The notes under the pieces are model-generated. The model searched no databases. It was not told where the DNA came from and saw only the letters and a program-made list of their open reading frames with translations. The translations under genes and the position numbers were made by a program. DNA of 64,000 nucleotides from Enterobacter sp. SA187 (GTDB lineage Bacteria; Pseudomonadota; Gammaproteobacteria; Enterobacterales; Enterobacteriaceae). Below, in pieces: positions 24,074 to 33,086 of this stretch. Positions within the stretch are counted from its first letter, which is position 1; every line of letters starts with the position of its first letter. Location of the stretch: contig NZ_CP019113.1 in the NCBI RefSeq assembly GCF_001888805.2, positions 930,001 through 994,000 on the forward strand. Direction: 5' to 3'.

Positions 24074-26236
24074 TTACACCGTTTCCAGCTTCGCATAGGC
24101 GGCTACCAGCCATTTGATGCCCTGACCGGGGAACGCGATTTGCAGACGGCTGTGCTCGCCGCTGCCTTCCAGATTCACCACCGTACCTTCGCCGAATTTT
24201 GCATGGCGCACGCGCTGTCCCAGCTTAAAGCCGGAATCGCTTTGGGTGATGGGCGTACCTAACTGCTTGTGCGTCACCGGACGGCTGATGCTGGCGCGCA
24301 GACGCACCTCCTCCACACACTCTTCCGGCAGCTCGCCGATAAAGCGTGACGGGCGGTGATAAACCTCTTTGCCGTACAGACGGCGGGTTTCCGCATAGGT
24401 GATGGTCAGTTTTTGCATGGCGCGGGTAACGCCCACGTAGGCCAGACGGCGCTCCTCTTCCAGACGGCCGCCTTCATCCAGCGACATCTGACTCGGGAAC
24501 ATGCCCTCTTCCACGCCGACGATAAACACCTGCGGGAACTCCAGCCCTTTCGCGGAGTGCAGCGTCATCAGTTGCACCGCATCCTGCCAGGTATCCGCCT
24601 GCCCTTCGCCCGCTTCCAGCGCCGCGTGGGACAGAAACGCCTGCAACGGCATCAGATCTTCTTCTTCGTCGTTGTAGCTGAACTGGCGCGTTGCCGTCAC
24701 CAGTTCCTCTAAGTTTTCGACGCGCGCCTGGCCTTTTTCGCCTTTCTCCTGCTCATACATGATGAACAGGCCGGAATCTTTGATCACCCGATCCGCCTGC
24801 ACGTGCAACGGCATGTCGGAGGTTTCCTGCGCCAGCGCTTCGATAAGCTCCATAAAGCGTTGCAGTGCGCTGGCGGCGCGGCCCGCAAGGGCTCTCTCCT
24901 GTAATAATTCCCGGCTGGCCTGCCACAGGGTCAGCTGCCGGTCGCGCGAGGTCTGACGTACCACGTCCAGCGTACGGTCGCCTATGCCGCGCGTGGGGGT
25001 GTTCACCACGCGTTCAAAGGCGGCGTCGTCGTTACGATTGGCGATCAGACGCAGATAAGAGAGCGCGTCTTTGATTTCCTGACGTTCGAAGAAGCGCATG
25101 CCGCCGTAAATGCGATACGGCATCCCCACCTGCAGGAGCGCCTCTTCCAGCACGCGCGACTGGGCGTTGCTGCGATAGAGAATGGCGCACTGCTCCAGCG
25201 CGCCGCCGCTTTCCTGCCAGGCCTTGATGCGGTTCACCACGAAACGCGCTTCGTCGAGTTCGTTGAAGGCGCAGTAAAGGGAGATGGGATCGCCATCAAT
25301 GCCTTCAGTCCATAGCTTTTTCCCCAGTCGCCCGTTGTTGTTTTCAATCAGGGCGTTGGCGGCACGCAGAATATTGTTGGTAGAGCGGTAGTTCTGCTCA
25401 AGACGAATGGTTTCCGCGCCAGGGAAGTCGTTCAGGAAGCGCTGAATGTTTTCCACCTGCGCGCCGCGCCAGCCGTAGATGGACTGGTCATCGTCGCCCA
25501 CAATCATCACCTTACCGGTATCGCCTGCCAGCAGGCGGATCCAGGCGTACTGAATGTTGTTGGTATCCTGGAATTCGTCCACCAGAATATTGGTGAAGCG
25601 CTCGCGGTAGTGGTTGAGGATGTGCGGCTTATTGAGCCACAGCTCATGAGCGCGCAGCAGCAGTTCGGCAAAATCCACCAGCCCTGCGCGATCGCAGGCT
25701 TCCTGGTAAGCCTGGTAGACTTTCTGCCATGTCTGCTCCACCGGGTTGCCGAAGCTTTGAATATGATGCGGACGAATGCCTTCGTCTTTCTGACCGTTGA
25801 TGTACCACATCGCCTGACGCGGCGGCCACTGCTTCTCGTCGAGGTTCATGGCTTTGATCAGGCGACGTAACAGACGCAGCTGATCTTCGCTGTCGAGGAT
25901 CTGGAAATCCTGCGGCAGATTCGCATCCATATGGTGCGCGCGCAGCAGACGGTGCGCGAGGCCGTGGAACGTCCCGACCCACATGCCGCCCTGGCTGTTG
26001 CCCATCAGCTGGCTGATACGGTGGCGCATTTCCGCCGCCGCTTTGTTGGTGAAGGTCACCGCCATAATGGAGTACGGCGAGCAGTTTTCTACCGTCAACA
26101 GCCAGGCGATACGGTGGACCAGCACGCGTGTCTTACCGCTGCCTGCGCCTGCCAGCACCAGCATATTGGTGCGCGAGGCGGCTACCGCATCACGTTGTTT
26201 GTCATTGAGGCTGTCGAGCAGGTAAGAAACGTCCAT
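24074..26236 (-). CDS. uvrD: UvrD, DNA helicase II
   Basis: 720 residues from the ATG giving MDVSYLLDSLNDKQRDAV, as in E. coli. Superfamily 1A helicase: Walker A LAGAGSGKTRV near 28-38, Walker B VDEFQDTNNIQY near 219-230, GDDDQSIYGWRGA, and VTRAMQKL near the end; a Tudor-like C-terminal tail (QRVRHAKFGEGTVVNLEGSG). Works in nucleotide excision repair, mismatch repair and RNA polymerase backtracking. Last gene of the lptM/dapF-yigA-xerC-yigB-uvrD run, with its own SOS promoter. Confidence 0.98.
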   Translation of the reverse strand: MDVSYLLDSLNDKQRDAVAASRTNMLVLAGAGSGKTRVLVHRIAWLLTVENCSPYSIMAVTFTNKAAAEMRHRISQLMGNSQGGMWVGTFHGLAHRLLRAHHMDANLPQDFQILDSEDQLRLLRRLIKAMNLDEKQWPPRQAMWYINGQKDEGIRPHHIQSFGNPVEQTWQKVYQAYQEACDRAGLVDFAELLLRAHELWLNKPHILNHYRERFTNILVDEFQDTNNIQYAWIRLLAGDTGKVMIVGDDDQSIYGWRGAQVENIQRFLNDFPGAETIRLEQNYRSTNNILRAANALIENNNGRLGKKLWTEGIDGDPISLYCAFNELDEARFVVNRIKAWQESGGALEQCAILYRSNAQSRVLEEALLQVGMPYRIYGGMRFFERQEIKDALSYLRLIANRNDDAAFERVVNTPTRGIGDRTLDVVRQTSRDRQLTLWQASRELLQERALAGRAASALQRFMELIEALAQETSDMPLHVQADRVIKDSGLFIMYEQEKGEKGQARVENLEELVTATRQFSYNDEEEDLMPLQAFLSHAALEAGEGQADTWQDAVQLMTLHSAKGLEFPQVFIVGVEEGMFPSQMSLDEGGRLEEERRLAYVGVTRAMQKLTITYAETRRLYGKEVYHRPSRFIGELPEECVEEVRLRASISRPVTHKQLGTPITQSDSGFKLGQRVRHAKFGEGTVVNLEGSGEHSRLQIAFPGQGIKWLVAAYAKLETV

Positions 26237-26273
26237 TGGCACCGCCACGTAGTAATCAGAAACAGAACGAATT

Positions 26274-26339
26274 GCCCGATGGCGCTTCGCTTACCGGGTC
26301 TGCGTTATCGCAGGGCGGATAAGCAGAGCGCCATCCGCC
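26274..26339. repeat. paired REP element (BIME) in the uvrD leader
   Basis: Two REP palindromes in opposite orientation: 26274-26298 begins GCCCGATGGCGC, and 26313-26339 runs from GGGCGGATAAGC to GCGCCATCCGCC. They lie between the LexA box and the uvrD start codon, so the SOS-induced uvrD transcript carries them in its leader. Confidence 0.88.
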
Positions 26340-26345
26340 AAAACC

Positions 26346-26361
26346 CTGGTATTTTATACAG
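26346..26361. promoter_or_regulatory. LexA box controlling uvrD
   Basis: CTGGTATTTTATACAG; read on the minus strand CTGTATAAAATACCAG, matching the SOS box CTGT-N8-ACAG at seven of eight outer positions and close to the E. coli uvrD box. It lies just after the yigB stop codon region and upstream of uvrD. Confidence 0.85.
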
Positions 26362-26373
26362 AACTATTGGTGA

Positions 26374-27090
26374 TTATATCAGCGAGGTCAGAGATGCCAA
26401 CTGCGAAATTTCAAGGTGCGGCAATAAACGGCTGTCTGTGGCGGTCATCAGGCTGGCCCCTTGCGGTTTGATCCAGCACGCCTGCATGCCATAACGGATC
26501 GCCCCGGCCACGTCAGTGGTCAGGTCATCGCCCACATGCAGGATCTCCCCTGCGGGCACGCCGAGCTTTTCCGCCGCCAGCTGATACATATCGCTGAAGG
26601 GTTTCGAGCGGCCGTGCGGACCGGCGCGCAGCACAAACGCAAAGTAATCACCCAGACCGAACCGTTCAGGCTCGGCGTTACCATTGGTGATGGCCACCAG
26701 CGGCCACTTTTTGCCCAGCGCCGCCAGAGCGTCGTGCGTGGCCTGCGGCACATCAATGCGGCTGCGCCAGTGGGCGAAGTTTTCCATGGCGGCACGGGCG
26801 CCGGCATCGGCTTCTTCCGCGTTCAGTCCGGCGTTCAGCATCGCCTGCATCACTGCCCGACGCCGCCATTCAGTTACGTCGTGATAAATATCCGGCTCGC
26901 TTTCGCGTAACGCCTGGCGCAGCTGCTGAAAATCGCTCTTTTGCAGCGCCTTCAGCGCCGGATGGTAATTTTGTACGAAGGTCAGCGACTCCTGCTCGGT
27001 ACGCAGGATCACCGGATGGTTGTCATACAAGGTGTCGTCGAGATCGAACGTCAGGGCCGAAATGTGGCCCAAAGGACGGTAAAAACGCAT
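26374..27090 (-). CDS. yigB: YigB, HAD phosphatase (flavin pathway / FMN phosphatase)
   Basis: 238 residues. HAD motif I is FDLDDTLYDN near 15-24, motif II is in AITNGNAE, motif IV is GDDLTTDV. E. coli YigB dephosphorylates FMN and the riboflavin precursor 5-amino-6-ribitylamino-uracil phosphate. Its start overlaps the last base of xerC, showing translational coupling. Confidence 0.95.
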   Translation of the reverse strand: MRFYRPLGHISALTFDLDDTLYDNHPVILRTEQESLTFVQNYHPALKALQKSDFQQLRQALRESEPDIYHDVTEWRRRAVMQAMLNAGLNAEEADAGARAAMENFAHWRSRIDVPQATHDALAALGKKWPLVAITNGNAEPERFGLGDYFAFVLRAGPHGRSKPFSDMYQLAAEKLGVPAGEILHVGDDLTTDVAGAIRYGMQACWIKPQGASLMTATDSRLLPHLEISQLASLTSLI

Positions 27091-27992
27091 TATTTCCCCC
27101 GTTTGGCGCGCGGATGCGCCGCGTCATACACTGAGGCAAGATGTTGAAAATCAAGGTGGGTATAGATCTGCGTGGTGGACAGGTTCGCGTGCCCCAGCAG
27201 CTCCTGGACGCCGCGCAGATCGCCGCTCGATTCCAGCATATGGGTGGCAAAGGAGTGACGGAGCTTATGGGGGTGAACATGGCTGTTCAGCCCCTGCTTG
27301 ATACCCCATTCAGCAAAGCGTTTCTGCACGTTGCGCGCCGAGATACGCTTGCCAAGCTTTGATAAAAACAGCGCGTCCTCATCGCTGCCAAACAGGCCGC
27401 GCAGATCCAGCCAGTGCTCGATCCAGCTTACCGCGTTACGGCCAATCGGCAGACGGCGCTCTTTGCTGCCTTTACCCATCACCCATACTTCGCCGGTTGA
27501 TAAATCCAGATGTTTGATATCAAGCCCGACCAGCTCTGACAGACGCAGACCCGCGCCGTACATCACCTCCAGCATCGCCCGGTCGCGCACCGCCAGCGGA
27601 TCGTTGAGATCGATATCCAGCAGGCGGTTAACGTCATCGACATCAATATTTTTCGGCAGATGACGCGGGGCTTTCGGGGCGGCGATGCCTTTTGCCGGAT
27701 TGGCGGGCAACTCACCCTGCGACACCATCCAGTCGAAGAAACTGCGCAGGGCAGACAGGCGCAGCGCAAGGCTGGCCGCGCCCAGGCCATGACGACGGCT
27801 GCGAACCGCAATGGTGCGCACGCTGGCGGCATCGCAATCTGCCCAGCGGGTAATACCGGTTTCACGGGCGATCGCCATGATGGCATCGAGCTGACGCCGG
27901 TAGTTGAGCAGGGTAATGGGGCTGAGCTGGCGCTCAACGCCCAGGTAGCGCAGAAAACGGCTTACCGCATGGTCAAGAGAGGTGTCGTTCAT
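27090..27992 (-). CDS. xerC: XerC, site-specific tyrosine recombinase
   Basis: 300 residues. Catalytic residues of the tyrosine recombinases are in place: Arg in YGAGLRLSE, Lys in GKGSKER, HxxR in HPHKLRHSFATHML, His in LLGHANLSTT and the Tyr nucleophile in TQIYTHLD. With XerD it resolves chromosome dimers at dif. Overlaps yigA by 4 bases (ATGA) and yigB by 1. Confidence 0.98.
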   Translation of the reverse strand: MNDTSLDHAVSRFLRYLGVERQLSPITLLNYRRQLDAIMAIARETGITRWADCDAASVRTIAVRSRRHGLGAASLALRLSALRSFFDWMVSQGELPANPAKGIAAPKAPRHLPKNIDVDDVNRLLDIDLNDPLAVRDRAMLEVMYGAGLRLSELVGLDIKHLDLSTGEVWVMGKGSKERRLPIGRNAVSWIEHWLDLRGLFGSDEDALFLSKLGKRISARNVQKRFAEWGIKQGLNSHVHPHKLRHSFATHMLESSGDLRGVQELLGHANLSTTQIYTHLDFQHLASVYDAAHPRAKRGK

Positions 27993-28696
27993 ATGCGCTC
28001 GATCCAGCGCTCCAGCAGCTCCGGCAGCATCAGGGCAATCTCCTGAAGCAGTTGGGTTCCCTGCCCTTGCTGATAATGGTGCACGTCACGGCTGCTGAAG
28101 AGGATCACCCCAAGATCGCCGTCACGCCCCATCATCGACATCGCCACCGAGCCGATGGCTTTCGCGTCAGGGAGTATCACCAGTAATTCCGGGCCGTTCA
28201 GGGTACCAAGATAGTGATTTTCATGACCAAGGCGCTGAATACGCAGCGGCTCAAAGGCCTGACGGCTCAGCGCCAGATGGGTGAAGCCGGACGGCGCGCC
28301 AATGCGCCAGCGATCGGGAAATAAACGGATGCTCGCCCCCGCCAGGCCCATTTCACGCGACCAGCGGTGAAAACGGTTGAGCAAATCCTCAAGGCTGCTG
28401 GCGGACGCCAGACGGCCCTGCAAACGCAGCAGACGGTTAAACAGGCTTTCGTTGGTGCTGGCCTGCTCCATCAGCAGCGTCATATTCTCTTCGAGCACAT
28501 TGATGTGATGCCGGGCGCGCGCCATCTGCCATTCGACGAGAGAGACGGCGCCGCGCACCGGGTGCGGCACGTGGAGGAGTTCCACGGCGCGCGCATTACG
28601 GATAAAGAACTCAGGATCGCGCAGCAGATAATCCACCACATCACTGTCATTGAGTGTGGCCGTCGCCTCCTGCTGTTCTTCCCCTGTCTGCTTCAT
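27989..28696 (-). CDS. yigA: YigA, DUF484 protein
   Basis: 235 residues from ATG 28696, identical in length to E. coli YigA. DUF484 is a GAF-like domain: DVVDYLLRDPEFFIRNA opening, a long helix with RARHHINVLEENMTLL, then the sheet VAMSMMGRDGDLGVILFSSRD. Function unknown; conserved linkage between dapF and xerC suggests a link to division or the cell wall. Overlaps dapF by 4 bases. The upstream extension of the frame lies within dapF and is rejected. Confidence 0.93.
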   Translation of the reverse strand: MKQTGEEQQEATATLNDSDVVDYLLRDPEFFIRNARAVELLHVPHPVRGAVSLVEWQMARARHHINVLEENMTLLMEQASTNESLFNRLLRLQGRLASASSLEDLLNRFHRWSREMGLAGASIRLFPDRWRIGAPSGFTHLALSRQAFEPLRIQRLGHENHYLGTLNGPELLVILPDAKAIGSVAMSMMGRDGDLGVILFSSRDVHHYQQGQGTQLLQEIALMLPELLERWIERI

Positions 28697-29517
28697 AAAT
28701 GAATAAATCCGTCGTAAACATGTGTCGCCGGGCCAGTCATATACAGAGGATGGCCCGGCCCCTTCCAGGCGATGTCGAGACGCCCGCCCGGTAAATCCAC
28801 GCGCACCTCTTCCGCCAGTAAGCCTTGCTGAATACCGACCGCAACCGCCCCACAAGCGCCGCTGCCGCAGGCCTGGGTTTCACCGGCACCGCGCTCAAAG
28901 ACGCGCAGCCGGATCTGTTCGCGCTTTACTACCTGCATAAAGCCGATATTAGCCCGCTCCGGGAAGCGCTCATGGCTTTCCATGGCCGGGCCGAGGGTTT
29001 CCACCGGCGCGCTGTCGACATCATCCACCTGAATGACGCAGTGCGGATTGCCCATAGAAACCACGCCGCAGAGAATAGTCTGCTCGGCAACGCGCATAAT
29101 ATAGGTCTTTTCCGCTTTGTTGGCGCGAAATGGCACCGCGGACGGCTCAAAGTTTGGCTCGCCCATATTCACGCGCACCAGCTCATCTTCCGTGACGCTC
29201 AGCACCATGCGGCCATTGGCCGTGCTGACGCGAATATCGCGTTTATTGGTCAGCCCTTTCAGCCGCACAAAGCGGGCGAAACAGCGCGCACCGTTACCGC
29301 ACTGGGAGACTTCGCTGCCATCGGCGTTAAAGATGCGGTAATGAAAATCGAGATCCGGATCGTAAGGCGGTTCGACGATCAGCAGTTGATCAAAACCCAC
29401 CCCCAGATGTCGGTTGGACAGACGGCGGATCAGCTCTGGCGAAAAAAAGACATTCTGCGTTACCGCGTCGACGACCATAAAATCGTTGCCAAGGCCATGC
29501 ATTTTAGAGAACTGCAT
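28693..29517 (-). CDS. dapF: DapF, diaminopimelate epimerase
   Basis: 274 residues from the second of two adjacent ATG codons, as in E. coli. Converts LL- to meso-diaminopimelate for lysine and peptidoglycan. Both catalytic cysteines are visible: CGNGARCF near 72-79 and ETQACGSGACG near 213-223. Followed by yigA with overlap; preceded by lptM by about 37 bases. Confidence 0.98.
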   Translation of the reverse strand: MQFSKMHGLGNDFMVVDAVTQNVFFSPELIRRLSNRHLGVGFDQLLIVEPPYDPDLDFHYRIFNADGSEVSQCGNGARCFARFVRLKGLTNKRDIRVSTANGRMVLSVTEDELVRVNMGEPNFEPSAVPFRANKAEKTYIMRVAEQTILCGVVSMGNPHCVIQVDDVDSAPVETLGPAMESHERFPERANIGFMQVVKREQIRLRVFERGAGETQACGSGACGAVAVGIQQGLLAEEVRVDLPGGRLDIAWKGPGHPLYMTGPATHVYDGFIHL

Positions 29518-29554
29518 CATCTACTCCATTCCCGCGGTTACAGAATAAAATCTG

Positions 29555-29758
29555 TTAGTAATTTACCTGAGTAGGGCCGTCATTGTTGCCACGATCGTTA
29601 CGCGTCGGCGTCAGTTCTTGCTCGGTGCTTTCTACCTTTTTGGTCGGCGGCGGCGCTGACTTATCGGCTGGCGGGAAATAGAGCGGGCCTTTCAGACCAC
29701 AGCCGGCCAGACTGCATAACGCAACGAAAACAAAAAGCGTTCGGAACACATTCTTCAT
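29555..29758 (-). CDS. lptM: LptM (YifL) outer-membrane lipoprotein
   Basis: 67 residues, same as E. coli. Signal peptide with lipobox LAGC (Cys20), followed by GLKGPLYFPPADK, the conserved segment that mimics LPS and helps LptD mature with LptE. The C-terminal half is disordered and rich in Thr, Asn and Pro. First gene of the dapF-xerC-uvrD run; divergent from cyaY. Confidence 0.96.
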   Translation of the reverse strand: MKNVFRTLFVFVALCSLAGCGLKGPLYFPPADKSAPPPTKKVESTEQELTPTRNDRGNNDGPTQVNY

Positions 29759-29893
29759 TATGGTTTGCCTGTAAGTTCATGCTTGCTGTTTCTATCATCG
29801 CAGGAGAAGCCGCAAAAGCAAGAGTTTGCGCACCTCCTGCATTGGGAATTGTTTCGCGTTATACTCCCGGCATCACGAAAAAAAGGAAAAAAA

Positions 29894-30214
29894 ATGAACG
29901 ATTCAGAATTCCATCGCCTGGCCGATAACCTGTGGCAGACCATTGAAACCCGTCTGGATGAGTGGGACGGCGACGGCGATATTGACTGCGAAATCAACGG
30001 CGGCGTGCTGACCCTGACGTTCGACAACGGCAGCAAAATTATTATCAACCGTCAGGAGCCGCTGCATCAGGTGTGGCTGGCGACCAAACAGGGCGGCTAC
30101 CATTTTGATTTGCAGGGCGATGAGTGGATTTGCGATCGCAGCGGCGAGCGCTTCTGGGATCTGCTGGAGCAGGCCGCCACGCAGCAAGCGGGCGAAGCGG
30201 TCAGCTTCCGTTAA
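29894..30214 (+). CDS. cyaY: CyaY, frataxin-like iron-sulfur cluster assembly regulator
   Basis: 106 residues from ATG 29894 (AAAGGAAA upstream), identical in length to E. coli. Frataxin fold: an acidic first helix (LADNLWQTIETRLDEWDGDGDIDCEING) that binds iron, then strands GVLTLTFDNGSKIIINRQEP and VWLATKQGGYHFDL. Interacts with IscS. Convergent with cyaA, overlapping it by 4 bases. Confidence 0.97.
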   Translation: MNDSEFHRLADNLWQTIETRLDEWDGDGDIDCEINGGVLTLTFDNGSKIIINRQEPLHQVWLATKQGGYHFDLQGDEWICDRSGERFWDLLEQAATQQAGEAVSFR

Positions 30215-32748
30215 GAGAAATACTGCTGCAACAGCGGAGCGTCGTCATCCTGATTGGCAGGAGGAACGGCGCTGATTGTCTGATTGCGGAACGGGATCAC
30301 CTGCGCGCGCCCGTTCACCTGCACAATCTGATAGAACTGCGGCAGGTTGAAGTTGATAAAGCTTGAGCCGTAGGTAAAGCGATCGTGCGACGAGGAGTAG
30401 AAGCGGCTGACGTCGCGTACCAGTTCCTCGGTGCTGCCTTCACAGTGGTGATACACCTCTGCGCGGTTGCTTTCATCAAGGATGTAGATCGTAAAGCCGT
30501 TGTTATCCGCCGAGGCTTCGAAGAAGAACTGAATAATGCCCTCGCTGGCAAAACCATCCACCACCGGCGGCAGTTTGACCTGATTGGTCTCGACCTGTAC
30601 CGACAGCCCGTGCAGTTTATTGTGGGAAATGGCACCGTAAAACTCGATGGCATTTTCCAGCTTCTGCACTGACACGTTCAGACGTTCAAAGAACAGTCCC
30701 CAGGTTTGCCCCGCCACGCGCAGCGCTTTGAAGCGCCCGGTTTCCTGACGGGTGCTGGAGAGGCGTAATTCGATGCACTCGGACACCAGCTGCTGCACGC
30801 GGGTACGGATCAGACCGCGCAAATGCTGGCTGTAGCAGAACACCTCGACGCTGTCCGGCGGCGCGGCGTCCTGATGCATTTTGCCGAGAATGGTTTTCAG
30901 CGCTTCGATCATCGCCTGCTCGCCGTTGAAGTGCAGGGTACGCACTTCATTCCATGAGTTGCGATAAAGCAGATCGACGCTGCCCACCAGGCAGTTTTGC
31001 TGCTCGCCGAAGCTGAACACATCCAGCTTACGGAAATCAAAATGCACCACCTGATTGCGGAAGGCCGCCGTCGGGTCATATTCCAGATTGACGATGATCG
31101 CCAGATGGCGAATTTCACACGGGCTGTAGAGCGCTTTCGGCGTCGGCGCGGGTAAACGCAGCGGGAAGTGGTGCGACACATCCGCCACCATTTCCTGTAG
31201 CTTCGCCAGATCTGCCACGCCGTTGCCCTTAATAAACAACCGGGTGCGTGAAGTCAGCAGGCCGTTAAACCACGCCCAGGCCACCAGCTTATTCAGATAG
31301 CGGTTATATTCCAGCGGCTGATGGCTGATGATGGCGTCCATGCTTGGCGCACGGTTGTAGAGATACCAGCCAGCGCGGTTGGCACGGCCCGGCGGCACAT
31401 GGATAAAGGTCAGATTCGGTTCCGAAAGATCCGGTGAAATCTGCGGGTTAACCAGCGTCACTTTGCCCGGCAGCGCTTCAAAGGCGGCATACAGTTTACG
31501 CGTCAGCACGCCGATATCCTGCGGACTGGCGGAAACGCTTAAATTATTGCGGCGCGCGAAACGGATCAGGTTGCGATAGGTTTGCATCATCGCATCCAGC
31601 AGTTCATTGTGCGCTTCGCGAACCTGTTCGATTTTCCAGTTGGCGCGGTTGTCGAGCATGGCAAGCCGCTCATCGTCCCATCCCCACTCTTTCACCAGCG
31701 AACTGACCACTTCACGACGCCAGCCCACGCAGGCGCGTTCGCGGCTCAGTTTTTCGCATACTTTCAGGTAGAAGCAGCGGCGTACCAGGTCGAGACGGGT
31801 AAAATCTTCGATAGCCGTCAGATAGGCGGTCACGCGCTCCAGCATCATGCAGTAGTGATCGAGACCAAAAGAGACGATCTCGCCGTCGTGCAGACGCTGT
31901 TTGATATCTTTCGCCAGCAGGCGGGTATTCGGATATTCCCAGGAATAGGCTTCCAGCAGCAGCGTTTTCAGCACCGCTTTGTACGGGGAATCGATGCTTT
32001 TATACAGCTGCCACAGGCTGGCGCCGAAGTACTCTTCGGCGGACAGGGAGCTTAAGCCGCCCAGATCCAGCCATTCGTTTGGCGTCAGCACGCCCTGCGC
32101 GTAAAGCGACATGACGTAATCGTCGTAATGATCTTCTTCGTCGCCCGGCACCATATTCCACAGAATACGTTTCCCGGCCAGACGCACCGCGGTGCGATAG
32201 AATTCGTCGAGCAGCAAAATATGCTGCGTGGAGCCGCAGTCTTCGCCGCCGAGGCTGCCGCTTTCGTTATGACGGAAGCGGTTTTCATCGATCAGGAAGA
32301 AGCTGACTTCCACGCCAAGGGAGGCGGCCCAGCTTTCCAGCAGGCTGCATTTGCGCTGCAAAAGCTGGCGCTCGTCGTTATCGAGCCAAGACTGATGGCA
32401 GACCCAGATATCGAGATCCGAGGAACAGCTTTGCCCTACCGACGAGGTACTGCCCATGGAGTACACGCCGGTGATCGGCAGTTCGCCCTGCGGAGGGGTA
32501 TCCTGCGGCGGCAAGTCGAGTTCGTTCAGATAGTGAAGTTGGGTTTCATCAGGCGTGTAAAGGCAAATACCACTGGGAACGTTACCGTCGAGGTAACCCG
32601 GCATCAGCGGATGGTGGTAATGCAGCAATGTAGGCAGCAGACTGTATACCTGCTGGAAAGCAGGTCCCATAGCAGCCAGCGCGCGATCGACACGCAGTTG
32701 GTTTATGGCATCCAGTCTCTGTTTCAGAGTCTCAATATAGAGGTACAA
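30211..32748 (-). CDS. cyaA: CyaA, class I adenylate cyclase
   Basis: 845 residues (E. coli 848). Start codon is TTG at 32748 (MYLYIETLKQRLDAINQL), the same unusual start as in E. coli, which keeps expression low. The nucleotidyl-transferase centre GSTSSVGQSCSSDLDIW is near residues 103-119. The C-terminal half is the regulatory part that responds to the PTS protein EIIA-Glc. Makes cAMP from ATP. A CRP site lies upstream. Confidence 0.98.
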   Translation of the reverse strand: MYLYIETLKQRLDAINQLRVDRALAAMGPAFQQVYSLLPTLLHYHHPLMPGYLDGNVPSGICLYTPDETQLHYLNELDLPPQDTPPQGELPITGVYSMGSTSSVGQSCSSDLDIWVCHQSWLDNDERQLLQRKCSLLESWAASLGVEVSFFLIDENRFRHNESGSLGGEDCGSTQHILLLDEFYRTAVRLAGKRILWNMVPGDEEDHYDDYVMSLYAQGVLTPNEWLDLGGLSSLSAEEYFGASLWQLYKSIDSPYKAVLKTLLLEAYSWEYPNTRLLAKDIKQRLHDGEIVSFGLDHYCMMLERVTAYLTAIEDFTRLDLVRRCFYLKVCEKLSRERACVGWRREVVSSLVKEWGWDDERLAMLDNRANWKIEQVREAHNELLDAMMQTYRNLIRFARRNNLSVSASPQDIGVLTRKLYAAFEALPGKVTLVNPQISPDLSEPNLTFIHVPPGRANRAGWYLYNRAPSMDAIISHQPLEYNRYLNKLVAWAWFNGLLTSRTRLFIKGNGVADLAKLQEMVADVSHHFPLRLPAPTPKALYSPCEIRHLAIIVNLEYDPTAAFRNQVVHFDFRKLDVFSFGEQQNCLVGSVDLLYRNSWNEVRTLHFNGEQAMIEALKTILGKMHQDAAPPDSVEVFCYSQHLRGLIRTRVQQLVSECIELRLSSTRQETGRFKALRVAGQTWGLFFERLNVSVQKLENAIEFYGAISHNKLHGLSVQVETNQVKLPPVVDGFASEGIIQFFFEASADNNGFTIYILDESNRAEVYHHCEGSTEELVRDVSRFYSSSHDRFTYGSSFINFNLPQFYQIVQVNGRAQVIPFRNQTISAVPPANQDDDAPLLQQYFS

Positions 32749-32898
32749 GACGTATCGCCTGATGTTTAAACCTTCCCGGTTGCGGTTGCGATGGCCTTCC
32801 CGTCACCGAACTGTTCAGATTTCAGTATTTCAAAATTACCCGTCGCCACTTTTTCGCCCTTGTGTTTTTAGGAGTACAGTCGAAAAAATGGTCTAAAA

Positions 32899-32914
32899 CG
32901 TGATCAATCTAACA
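32899..32914. promoter_or_regulatory. CRP site of the cyaA promoter
   Basis: On the minus strand TGTTAGATTGATCACG fits the CRP consensus and is nearly the same as the known E. coli cyaA site overlapping its main promoter, where cAMP-CRP represses. It implies the same negative feedback. The remaining bases up to hemC hold the divergent promoters; I see no further gene. Confidence 0.8.
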
Positions 32915-33086
32915 CCTTGCCGATTGACCGTAAAGAAAGATGCACTACATACAAGTGTAGCATCAATCATTATGTGTAAATTCCCAAATACGGCTACGTC
33001 CCTCTTTCCCGCAATCCTCCGTGAAACCTGACACCCTATGGCAACAATGTTAGGATGGTCAACGGACGATAATGACGGTAACAAGC

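Noticed and set aside
28697..28855. 53-residue N-terminal extension of YigA
   Set aside because: It overlaps the end of dapF, and the ATG at 28696 gives the E. coli length.
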